Below are positions 56,487 through 64,000 of a DNA stretch of 64,000 nucleotides, piece by piece. The DNA comes from Erythrobacter sp. (GTDB lineage: Bacteria; Pseudomonadota; Alphaproteobacteria; Sphingomonadales; Sphingomonadaceae). Position 1 is the first letter of the stretch; every line of letters starts with the position of its first letter. The translations under genes were made by a program, and so were the position numbers. The stretch lies in the NCBI GenBank assembly GCA_030148605.1, contig JASBTD010000038.1:1-64000 (forward strand), given 5' to 3'. The notes under the pieces are model-generated. The model searched no databases. It was not told the DNA's origin and worked only from the letters and a program-made list of their open reading frames with translations.

Positions 56487-57614
56487 TCAGCCGGCCGCGC
56501 CGGCCTTGACCATTTCCAGTTCGGGCAGATCGCGGGCGAGGCCGCGGGTCGGCACCAGCGCGACCACCTCGGGATCGTTGCTGTAGCTGGCCGAGATGTC
56601 CTCGAGCAGCACCGGGGCATGGGCCGGCAGCGGCGCCTGGAGCGCTTCGCCGGTCTCGAACTCGCGGGTCGAGATCTGGCCCTGCAGCAGCGGGATCGCG
56701 AAATAGACGTCATCGGCGGTCAGCACCTGGCCGGCCGGCAGGTCGCGCTTGGCATAGACGCCGCGCACCAGCGCATCGAGATATTCGCGCTCGCCCTTGG
56801 GCACCTCGCGCCGCACCGTCGCCTGGCCGCCGCACATTTCCTTGGCCTTGTGGAAGGCCTTGAACCACACGTCGGCCTGTTCGGGACGGGTGCAGTAGGG
56901 GCTGACCGGCACGCCTTCGTAGTCGATGTCGATGTGCCGCTCGAAGGTGCGCGCGCCCTTGCCGTAGGCGATCAGGATCGAATCGTGCCAGTCGCGCTGT
57001 TCGTGGGTCGACAGGCCGATGGTGATGCCTGGGTAGCGCGCCTTCAGGTAATCGATCTGGTTGAGCTCGAGATCGCTGTCTTCCGACGGGTAGAGCGACA
57101 CGCAGTGGTTGAGCGCGAAGGGGATGTTGCGCGAGGTAAAGAACTCCACCAGGTTGTCGAGGTGATGCTCGCCCGCGCCGCCCGAGGAGGCGATCACCGG
57201 CTTACCAGTCGAGGCCATCTTGCGCAGCAGGGTCTTGTCGCGGATGTCGGAGCTCGCAATCTTGAGGATGTCGACGCCGAATTCGACGCACTTGTCGACC
57301 GAGACCTCGTCGAAAGGGGTTGCCATCGTGAGCATCCCCTTGGCCCGGGTCGCCTCGACCATCTTGCGCAGCTGCTCCCACGGCATCTGGGTCGCCAGCG
57401 TCTTCTTGATGTAGCGCACATCCGAGCTGTCCCGGTAATCTTTGTGGACGAAATTGTCGACGTCGCGGAACTGCAGCTTGATCGAAGCCTTCACCCCATT
57501 GCGCGCAACGACTTCGGCAAAGTCATCGATTATCTTCATGCCACGCTCGATCTTGCCCCAATGATTATTGGCAAGCTCAAGCACGAAAAGATCATCAAAA
57601 ATCGCATTTGTCAT
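56487..57614 (-). CDS. NeuB-family (N-acetylneuraminate synthase-like) protein with C-terminal SAF-type region
   Basis: LELANNHWGKIERGMKII, ILKIASSDIRDKTLLRKMASTGKPVIASSG, TIGLSTHE, C-terminal 'VYAKRDLPAGQVLTADDVYFAIP'. Confidence 0.85.
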   Translation of the reverse strand: MTNAIFDDLFVLELANNHWGKIERGMKIIDDFAEVVARNGVKASIKLQFRDVDNFVHKDYRDSSDVRYIKKTLATQMPWEQLRKMVEATRAKGMLTMATPFDEVSVDKCVEFGVDILKIASSDIRDKTLLRKMASTGKPVIASSGGAGEHHLDNLVEFFTSRNIPFALNHCVSLYPSEDSDLELNQIDYLKARYPGITIGLSTHEQRDWHDSILIAYGKGARTFERHIDIDYEGVPVSPYCTRPEQADVWFKAFHKAKEMCGGQATVRREVPKGEREYLDALVRGVYAKRDLPAGQVLTADDVYFAIPLLQGQISTREFETGEALQAPLPAHAPVLLEDISASYSNDPEVVALVPTRGLARDLPELEMVKAGAAG

Positions 57615-57661
57615 AAATTTTCCTTCTATAAAATCCCACTAGTTTCCGTGGATTTAAGAAA

Positions 57662-58561
57662 TCAGTGGCTTGTCTGCCTAAGCCATGCCACGGTGTCTGA
57701 TACGCATTGATCGGCACAGCGAAGCTCGGTCGCTGTCTGGATGGCGAGAGTTTTCGTATCGGGAAAATGGCCGAGATAGGCGCTCGGGCGCTCCACGTTC
57801 ACATCACCCCGTTCGATTGCAATGTCCTCCCCGAGCGCATCACGAACCTTGCGCGCTATATCCTCCATCTCGAGCACTTCTGCACCGCACAAATCGATCG
57901 CGCGGCTCCGTCCGATTAACGCCAGTCCCGCATTTAGCACCAGCCGGCACAGATCGTCCACATGGATAAGGGAACGGAAAACAGGAATTTGCGCGCTAAT
58001 CGAAATCCGCCGCGAGCGCAAAGCCTGCTGAATAAAATTCGAAACCGCGTAGGACTCCAGCTTGTTTACATAGGGGCCGGCGATGTTGAAAATCCGCCCT
58101 GTGAGCACCGGAAACCCAGCTGCCTCGCCCCGGGCCAGAAAGCGCGCCTCCTGCCGTAGCTTGGCTATGCCGTAGGGATGAAGATCAACCCCCTCGGCCG
58201 CCAGCTTGGCCGCGCCCGAAGAGGCGACGAAGACGCTCGCCGGACGGCCTTCGCAGGCGGCCAGCACCGTGTCATCAATGGCAAGGTTGGTATCGAAAAA
58301 GACCCGCTCGCCAAGCTTTTCGGCCTTTTCCTTGGTGAGGTAGGCAAGGTGCACAAGGTGGGCGCCCGCCACATCGTCCGGCCGGATCGCGTCAAGCTCA
58401 CGCACAGGCAAGGTGCCGCCTCCGGGCAGGGCCAGCGCACGCGCGGTCGAGCCGAAGAGCGCCACACGGTCAGCAAGACCTTCGCCCCAACGCGCCGCGG
58501 CATGCGCCAGCAGCGCCTGTCCGATCCAGCCGGTCGGCCCGGTGATGACAAGGCGCTGCAT
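57662..58561 (-). CDS. NAD-dependent epimerase/reductase (SDR)
   Basis: LVITGPTGWIGQALL N-terminus; HPYGIAKLRQEA. Confidence 0.75.
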   Translation of the reverse strand: MQRLVITGPTGWIGQALLAHAAARWGEGLADRVALFGSTARALALPGGGTLPVRELDAIRPDDVAGAHLVHLAYLTKEKAEKLGERVFFDTNLAIDDTVLAACEGRPASVFVASSGAAKLAAEGVDLHPYGIAKLRQEARFLARGEAAGFPVLTGRIFNIAGPYVNKLESYAVSNFIQQALRSRRISISAQIPVFRSLIHVDDLCRLVLNAGLALIGRSRAIDLCGAEVLEMEDIARKVRDALGEDIAIERGDVNVERPSAYLGHFPDTKTLAIQTATELRCADQCVSDTVAWLRQTSH

Positions 58562-58589
58562 CGCTTACATTCCCTGCTTCTGCAGTCTC

Positions 58590-59939
58590 TTACCGGCGAA
58601 CGTACTTCGTGAGAGTGTCGACCATGTAGCCAATCTCGCTTTCGCCGAGGCCCGGATAGACGCCCATCCAGAAGGTGTTTTCGGTAACGATGTCCGAATT
58701 GGTTAGATCCCCCACCACACGGTAATCGCGTCCCTTCATATAGGGCTGACGGGTGATGTTGCCACCGAAAAGCAGGCGGGTTCCGATCTTCATGTCATTA
58801 AGGTGCTTGACGATATCATCACGCGTGCAGGGCGTGCCTTCGCGCACCGTCAGCGGATAGCCGAACCAACTTGGGTTCGAACGCGGCGTCGTCTCGGGCA
58901 GGATCAGCACGTCTTCCAACGGGCGCAGAAGTTCACTCAGCAGCGCGAAGTTGCGGCGGCGTGCGGCGACGAATTCATCGACCCGGTCCATCTGCGCTAA
59001 CCCGACCGCAGCCTGCATGTCGGTGATCTTCAAGTTGTAGCCGCAGTGACTGTATGTGTACTTGTGGTCGTAGCCGAACGGCAGATCTCCCAACCGACGG
59101 CAGAAGCGCTTGCCGCAGGTGTTGTCGACGCCCGGCGCGCACCAGCAGTCGCGGCCCCAGTCGCGCATTGACTCCATCACGCGTTTGAGCCGTGGCTTGT
59201 CGGTGAACACCGCGCCGCCTTCCCCCATGGTGATGTGGTGCGCGGGATAGAAGCTCAGCGTGCCCATGTGACCGAAGGTGCCGACATGCTGATCGTCATA
59301 GGTCGCGCCCAGCGCGTCGCAGCAATCTTCGACCACAAAAAGGTTGTACTTCTCCGCCACGCGCATCACTTCGGCCACGTTAAACGGGTTGCCAAGCGTA
59401 TGCGCAAGCATAATAACCTTGGTCTTTTCGGTGATCGCCTCTTCGATCCTTTCCGCCTTAATGTTGTAAGTCGGGATGTCGACGTCGAGGAACACCGGCA
59501 CTACGCCGTACTGGAGCGCCGGGTTGATGGTGGTGGGGAAGCCGGTCGCGACAGTGATCATCTCGTCACCCGCCTTGACCGCGTCATTGCGCAGATAATG
59601 ACTGGTCAGCGTCGAAAATGCTACGAGGTTTGCCGACGAACCCGAGTTCACCGTCAGCGCGTGTTCGACGCCAATGTATTTCGAGAGCCGCGCTTCGAAT
59701 TCGGTATTGAACCGACCCGTTGTCAGCCAGAAATCAAGCGCGCTTTCCGCCAACAGTTGCATATCCTTGGCGCCATAAACCTTGCCCGAAACCGGCACCG
59801 GGCTTTCGCCGGGCACAAAAGGTCTGGGCACGTGGTGCACTTCGGCATACTGGCCGACTAGGTCGACGATCAGCTTGCGGAACTGGGGCTCGTCAAGAGC
59901 AAGTAGCTGTTCGGGGGTGCTGGGAAGGGGACTGTTCAT
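58590..59939 (-). CDS. rfbH: CDP-4-keto-6-deoxyglucose 3-dehydrase (lipopolysaccharide biosynthesis protein RfbH)
   Basis: PLP Lys replaced by His (SFYPAHHITMGEGG); C-X57-C-X1-C-X7-C iron-sulfur signature counted by eye. Confidence 0.92.
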   Translation of the reverse strand: MNSPLPSTPEQLLALDEPQFRKLIVDLVGQYAEVHHVPRPFVPGESPVPVSGKVYGAKDMQLLAESALDFWLTTGRFNTEFEARLSKYIGVEHALTVNSGSSANLVAFSTLTSHYLRNDAVKAGDEMITVATGFPTTINPALQYGVVPVFLDVDIPTYNIKAERIEEAITEKTKVIMLAHTLGNPFNVAEVMRVAEKYNLFVVEDCCDALGATYDDQHVGTFGHMGTLSFYPAHHITMGEGGAVFTDKPRLKRVMESMRDWGRDCWCAPGVDNTCGKRFCRRLGDLPFGYDHKYTYSHCGYNLKITDMQAAVGLAQMDRVDEFVAARRRNFALLSELLRPLEDVLILPETTPRSNPSWFGYPLTVREGTPCTRDDIVKHLNDMKIGTRLLFGGNITRQPYMKGRDYRVVGDLTNSDIVTENTFWMGVYPGLGESEIGYMVDTLTKYVRR

Positions 59940-61024
59940 TATTTATCACTTTCTTGCAGAACGGCATTCATCCTCACTTGATAATTCGCCAAGTGCCGAC
60001 GCGAAACAGCAGCAACATCCTCGCCAGCGACTTGAGCCTTATGCCATTCAATTATTTGATCAATAGTTTTGTCGAGATCAAGCGCTGGCCGCCAATTAAG
60101 TTCCCGTTGCGCCTTCGAACAATCGAGTTTCAAAACCCCGGCCTCGTGCCGCCCTCCGTCGCCGGTCAGCTCGAAACTCCCGCTGCCCCAGCGCTCCAGC
60201 ATCCTCTCAACTATCCACGAAACCGGTCTGGCATCGGCCGGTGAGGGGCCGAAGTTCCAGGCATCAGCAAAGCGTGTATCGCCGAAGGCTAGGCGCTGGG
60301 CGATCAAAAGGTAGCCGCCTAACGCCTCGAAGACGTGCTGCCATGGTCGGATCGCGTGGGGTGATCGGATCGATACTCGCTCGCCGGCGATGATCGCGCG
60401 CATGATATCGGGAACAAGGCGGTCCTTCGCCCAGTCGCCACCGCCGATCACGTTGCCGGCCCGAACAGAGGCAAGCAGTGCCGCGCCAGGCGCGGAAAAG
60501 AACGACTGGCGATAGGAGGCGATCACGATCTCTGCTGCCGCCTTGCTAGCACTATAGGGGTCGTGTCCGCCGAGATGATCTGTCTCGCGATAGGGCCAAG
60601 CCCACTCGTTGTTGCGGTAGCACTTGTCGCTGGTCACCGCGACGATCGCCGCAAGCCCCTCCACCCGACGACAGGCATCCAGTACGTTGGCGGTCCCTTG
60701 TACATTAGCGGCGAAGGTTTCGCGCGGTTCTTCGTAGGACAGGCGCACAAGCGGTTGCGCAGCGAGGTGGAACACCACCTGCGGCGCTGATTCGGCCACC
60801 ACCGAATCAACGATTGCGGGATCGCGGATGTCGCCCTCGACGTGGCGCAAGAAGCTCGTCGCACCGATCTGGTTGTAGAGGCTAACCTCATCGGCGGACA
60901 ACGCAAGGCCGGTGACGTCCGCTCCCATCTCAGAAAGCCACAGGGCCAACCAGGTCCCCTTGAAGCCGGTATGGCCTGTCACCATTACCCGGCGGCCGGA
61001 CCAGAATTTTGGGTCTACCAGCAT
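59939..61024 (-). CDS. rfbG: CDP-glucose 4,6-dehydratase
   Basis: FWSGRRVMVTGHTGFKGTWLALWLSEMGADVTG; YSASKAAAE. Confidence 0.93.
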   Translation of the reverse strand: MLVDPKFWSGRRVMVTGHTGFKGTWLALWLSEMGADVTGLALSADEVSLYNQIGATSFLRHVEGDIRDPAIVDSVVAESAPQVVFHLAAQPLVRLSYEEPRETFAANVQGTANVLDACRRVEGLAAIVAVTSDKCYRNNEWAWPYRETDHLGGHDPYSASKAAAEIVIASYRQSFFSAPGAALLASVRAGNVIGGGDWAKDRLVPDIMRAIIAGERVSIRSPHAIRPWQHVFEALGGYLLIAQRLAFGDTRFADAWNFGPSPADARPVSWIVERMLERWGSGSFELTGDGGRHEAGVLKLDCSKAQRELNWRPALDLDKTIDQIIEWHKAQVAGEDVAAVSRRHLANYQVRMNAVLQESDK

Positions 61025-61785
61025 TTCCAGGGGGCACCTTTGGTCCAGAGTTCCTCGAGATAGATTTTGTCTCGCAAGGTATCCATTGGGTGCCAAAAGC
61101 CTTCGTGCCGATAGCCCCGCAGTTCGCCGTCGGCCGCCAACCGCTCCATCGGTTCGCGCTCCCAAGTCGAATTCGGGCCCTCAACATAGTCGTCCAGAAC
61201 CGACGGGTCGCCGACGAAGAAGCCACCATTGATCAACCCGCCGTCGCCAGCCGGCTTCTCGCAGAACCCGGTTACCCTGTCGCCCGCGAATTCGAGCGCT
61301 CCGAAGCGGCCTGGAGGGGCCACCGCGGTGACCGTCAACTTGGCGCCGTGTGCCTTGTGGAAGGCCAGCAGCGCGGTAATGTCGATATCGGCCAGCCCGT
61401 CGCCATAGGTGAAGCAGAACGGCTCTCCGTCTGGAATATAGGGGCGCACAGCCTTCAACCGACCGCCAGTCATAGTATCCGCACCAGTATCGACCAGCGT
61501 AATCCTCCAGCCTTCGTTGCGGTTACGATGTACATCAATCCCGTTCGTTTTGAGATCGATCGTGACATCGGCGAGATGCAGAAAGTAGTTCGCAAAATAC
61601 TCTTTAATCAGGTAGCCTTTGTACCCGAGGCAAATTACGAAATCCTTCACGCCATGGAAGGAATAGATCTTCATGATGTGCCAAATAATCGGCATTCCGC
61701 CGATCTCTACCATAGGCTTCGGACGAACGGACGTCTCCTCCCCAAGCCGGGTTCCGAGCCCTCCGGCTAAAATTACTGCTCTCAT
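61015..61785 (-). CDS. rfbF: Glucose-1-phosphate cytidylyltransferase
   Basis: MRAVILAGGLGTRLGEETSVRPKPMVEIGGMPIIWHIMKIYS. Confidence 0.94.
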   Translation of the reverse strand: MRAVILAGGLGTRLGEETSVRPKPMVEIGGMPIIWHIMKIYSFHGVKDFVICLGYKGYLIKEYFANYFLHLADVTIDLKTNGIDVHRNRNEGWRITLVDTGADTMTGGRLKAVRPYIPDGEPFCFTYGDGLADIDITALLAFHKAHGAKLTVTAVAPPGRFGALEFAGDRVTGFCEKPAGDGGLINGGFFVGDPSVLDDYVEGPNSTWEREPMERLAADGELRGYRHEGFWHPMDTLRDKIYLEELWTKGAPWKCW

Positions 61786-61977
61786 TTCATTATTCCTAGG
61801 GGCACTCAGTTCAAAGGACAAGACTGCTCTGTTGCTAATAAGGTACGATCTTACCTATAATTGACGAACATAAGTTGCAACACTTATTTCAAAAATGACA
61901 TGGTTTCTTGGAAGCGTTTCCAGCGGCTATGGCTATGGCAAGCGATACGGAGAAGATTATGAGGAGGCGCGCGGATA

Positions 61978-63195
61978 GTGGCTGCGTCGCCTTCTAAGAC
62001 AGTCAAAATCCAAGTTATCGCGCTTGTCGCGCTCATTGCCGCCTGGCAATCCTATCAGTTTGCTGTCACTGTCAATCTCAGGGTAGCTGATCCTGAAGCT
62101 GCTCTTCAGCGCCAACCCGACGACGCTTTCGCACTTGCCAAGGTTGTTAAAAACAAAAGCAGAGCCGCAGAAGAGTATGTGTCCGATGCGGCAGACACAA
62201 GCGCGGCAATCCAAAGCCTAGTCAAGACCCCGCTAAGCCGGTCATCGCTGAGAATTATCGGCATGAACTCTGCAGCGGCGGGGGAAGCGCAGACGGCTTT
62301 TGCAGCCATGTCGCTTGCAGACAGGGTCTCGCGGCGTGATACGACGGCTCAGATCTGGTTGCTTGAGCGCGCAGCCGCGAGCGACAACTTCGATGCCATC
62401 CTGCGTCACTATGATGCGGCCATGTCGGTCTCACCTGAACTTGGCCCCATATTGCTGCCAATAATGGTCGACGCCCTGCAGTATAGGCAAGTCAGAGAGG
62501 GAATGCGGACTTACGTTTTACGGCAAGCCCGCTGGATGCCCGGCTTTCTCAGTCTTGCTGCACGTGATGCATCGTTAGATAATTTGGTTGATCTGATGAG
62601 GCCGGTCGCAGGAGCATTGTCCGGCGAAGAATATGAGCCGAGCGTCGCACAGATTATTTATCGCCTTGCAGCAAACTCAGGCGAGGATGCAGCTATGGAG
62701 CTGGCAGAGGCGGTGTGGGGCGATTTTGATGCTGAGAAATTTTCTGACAGCTCGCCAAGTGAAGCGAACCTCGACAGAAGGCTAGGGCTGCTAGCGTGGG
62801 AACTCGGTGAAGACAGCGGCATACAAAGCCGGCTCAACGTCAACGGCGCAATTGAAGTTACGATGCGGCCCCTGTCTCGCGGCGTTGTAGTGCGGCGACA
62901 TTTTCCAGTTGAGGGGGGGCAGACTTACAATTTGATGCAAAGGGTGAATTTCAAGGGTGAAGGCGGTGCGCGCCTCGCGTGGCGCGGGGACTGCGTGACA
63001 AATTCTGGGAGCGAGCGCATCTGGGAGCAGGCCCTACCCACCTCTATGGATGCAGTGACATATCAATCTGAAATTGCCATCCCATCCCAATGCAACATTT
63101 TAGCACTCTCGCTCACAGGTAATGGCGCAGATGGCCAGCTACCCACAGATGCCAGTATAAGTGAATTCTCTTTTTCGAATAACTCGGCGGGCTGA
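61978..63195 (+). CDS. Hypothetical, TM-anchored helical-repeat protein
   Basis: GTG start, N-terminal TM helix, long alpha-helical region, C-terminal beta-type region. Confidence 0.5.
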   Translation: MAASPSKTVKIQVIALVALIAAWQSYQFAVTVNLRVADPEAALQRQPDDAFALAKVVKNKSRAAEEYVSDAADTSAAIQSLVKTPLSRSSLRIIGMNSAAAGEAQTAFAAMSLADRVSRRDTTAQIWLLERAAASDNFDAILRHYDAAMSVSPELGPILLPIMVDALQYRQVREGMRTYVLRQARWMPGFLSLAARDASLDNLVDLMRPVAGALSGEEYEPSVAQIIYRLAANSGEDAAMELAEAVWGDFDAEKFSDSSPSEANLDRRLGLLAWELGEDSGIQSRLNVNGAIEVTMRPLSRGVVVRRHFPVEGGQTYNLMQRVNFKGEGGARLAWRGDCVTNSGSERIWEQALPTSMDAVTYQSEIAIPSQCNILALSLTGNGADGQLPTDASISEFSFSNNSAG

Positions 63196-63250
63196 TCGAT
63201 TAGAGGGCTGCGCTCTTGTATCTCTTAAATAAGAGGAGTAACTCTTTGTG

Positions 63251-63559
63251 ATGCAAAATTTTGTAAATCTTCTTGTGGCCTTGCGCCGGCTTCCCCCGCT
63301 GGGGGACTTGACCGGCGATGAAGAGCGGCTTCTTTTCGAGATCAAGGCGCTATGCGCAAAAAAAGATGAGCTCTTTCTCAAGGACATTTACACTTTGCTA
63401 GCGAACAAATCCGCGTCAACGACATACCGAAACTTTAAGGGTCTTGAGCGCAAGGGTTTCATCGAGATTGCAGTCGATGATGCTGATGGACGTATGCGTC
63501 GAGTTACTCTGACGGCCCCGGCTGAAACTTTATTTGCAAAACTCAAAGCCCAATCGTGA
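63251..63559 (+). CDS. Small winged-helix (MarR-like) protein
   Basis: LFLKDIYTLLANKSASTTYRNFKGLERKGFIEIAVDDADGRMRRVTLTAPAETLFAKL. Confidence 0.55.
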   Translation: MQNFVNLLVALRRLPPLGDLTGDEERLLFEIKALCAKKDELFLKDIYTLLANKSASTTYRNFKGLERKGFIEIAVDDADGRMRRVTLTAPAETLFAKLKAQS

Positions 63560-63572
63560 TTGTAGACCGTTG

Positions 63573-64000
63573 ATGTTTAACTTAGCGAATTATTGGTGGA
63601 CCCCAGACACAACATCACTCGGGCTAAGGAAAATCATCTTAATCGGGTTATCATTCTCAGCACTTTACATAGGTATGGTTTTCCTGCTCACCCAGTCAGA
63701 GCAATACGTTTTCGAATTGCAGGGAAACACCTGGTTTTTTTATCCCCCCGCCTTTGTTCGATTGGCCGCATTCTTAATTTTGGGGTTCTGGTCTGTCCCC
63801 TTCATTTTTTTTTCTCAGTTGATCTTAAATCCGTTTGGCTTTGAATGGCTCCAGCATGCTTTTCTTGCCTTGACTACAGCGGGCGGGGCGCCTCTTGGCG
63901 CCGCATTAGCGGCAAGGGCGCTCGGACTTACGCAAAATTTGTCAAACCTTAACGGCGTGAGACTTTTGCTCATTTCGTTATTCGCAGGCTTGTTCAACGC
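63573..64000 (+). CDS. Partial membrane protein running off the window
   Basis: ATG 63573 open to the window end (MFNLANYWWTPDTTSLGLRKIILIGLSFSALYIGMVFLLTQSEQYVFELQGNTWFFYPPAFVRLAAFLILGFWSVPFIFF...); absent from the ORF track for lack of a stop. Confidence 0.6.
   Translation, partial: MFNLANYWWTPDTTSLGLRKIILIGLSFSALYIGMVFLLTQSEQYVFELQGNTWFFYPPAFVRLAAFLILGFWSVPFIFFSQLILNPFGFEWLQHAFLALTTAGGAPLGAALAARALGLTQNLSNLNGVRLLLISLFAGLFN

Noticed and set aside
1-64000. CRISPR arrays, rRNA genes, complete prophage
   Set aside because: No regular repeat-spacer array, rRNA sequence or phage structural genes seen in reading the window.

Overview
The window is a high-GC alphaproteobacterial chromosome segment. 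It is probably sphingomonad/Erythrobacteraceae-like, judged from gene content and style and not verified by any search. It has five parts. (1) 1-7.9 kb is an accessory island next to tRNA-Thr(GGT). It holds two tyrosine recombinases, the in-frame tail of a third, an RFC/gp44-like clamp-loader ATPase and an AT-rich operon of secreted proteins. (2) 8-40.5 kb is housekeeping core: gpmA, purE/K, folA, ribF, ileS-lspA, OmpA, cysQ, sucC, etfBA, RND efflux, sciP, mnmA, pdxH, dnaJ-like and fabI. (3) 40.5-44 kb is a small accessory block: DUF5681-like gene, HigBA-type toxin-antitoxin, Xre regulator and integrase. (4) 44-61.8 kb is a polysaccharide locus with a degenerate IS630-type element, Wzz/Wza-like export, and an unusual sugar set of RfbF/RfbG/RfbH, SDR, NeuB-like synthase and ThDP enzyme. 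(5) The right edge is mostly uncharacterised. The strongest unusual signal is a family of palindromic repeats (CCGTTCGTGTCGAG...CTCGACACGAACGG). Two copies lie between operon genes (ribF/ileS and etfB/etfA). A third sits in frame inside ileS and adds about 38 codons, which resembles the protein-coding palindromic elements of Rickettsia. All identifications come from reading motifs by eye; no database search was run.
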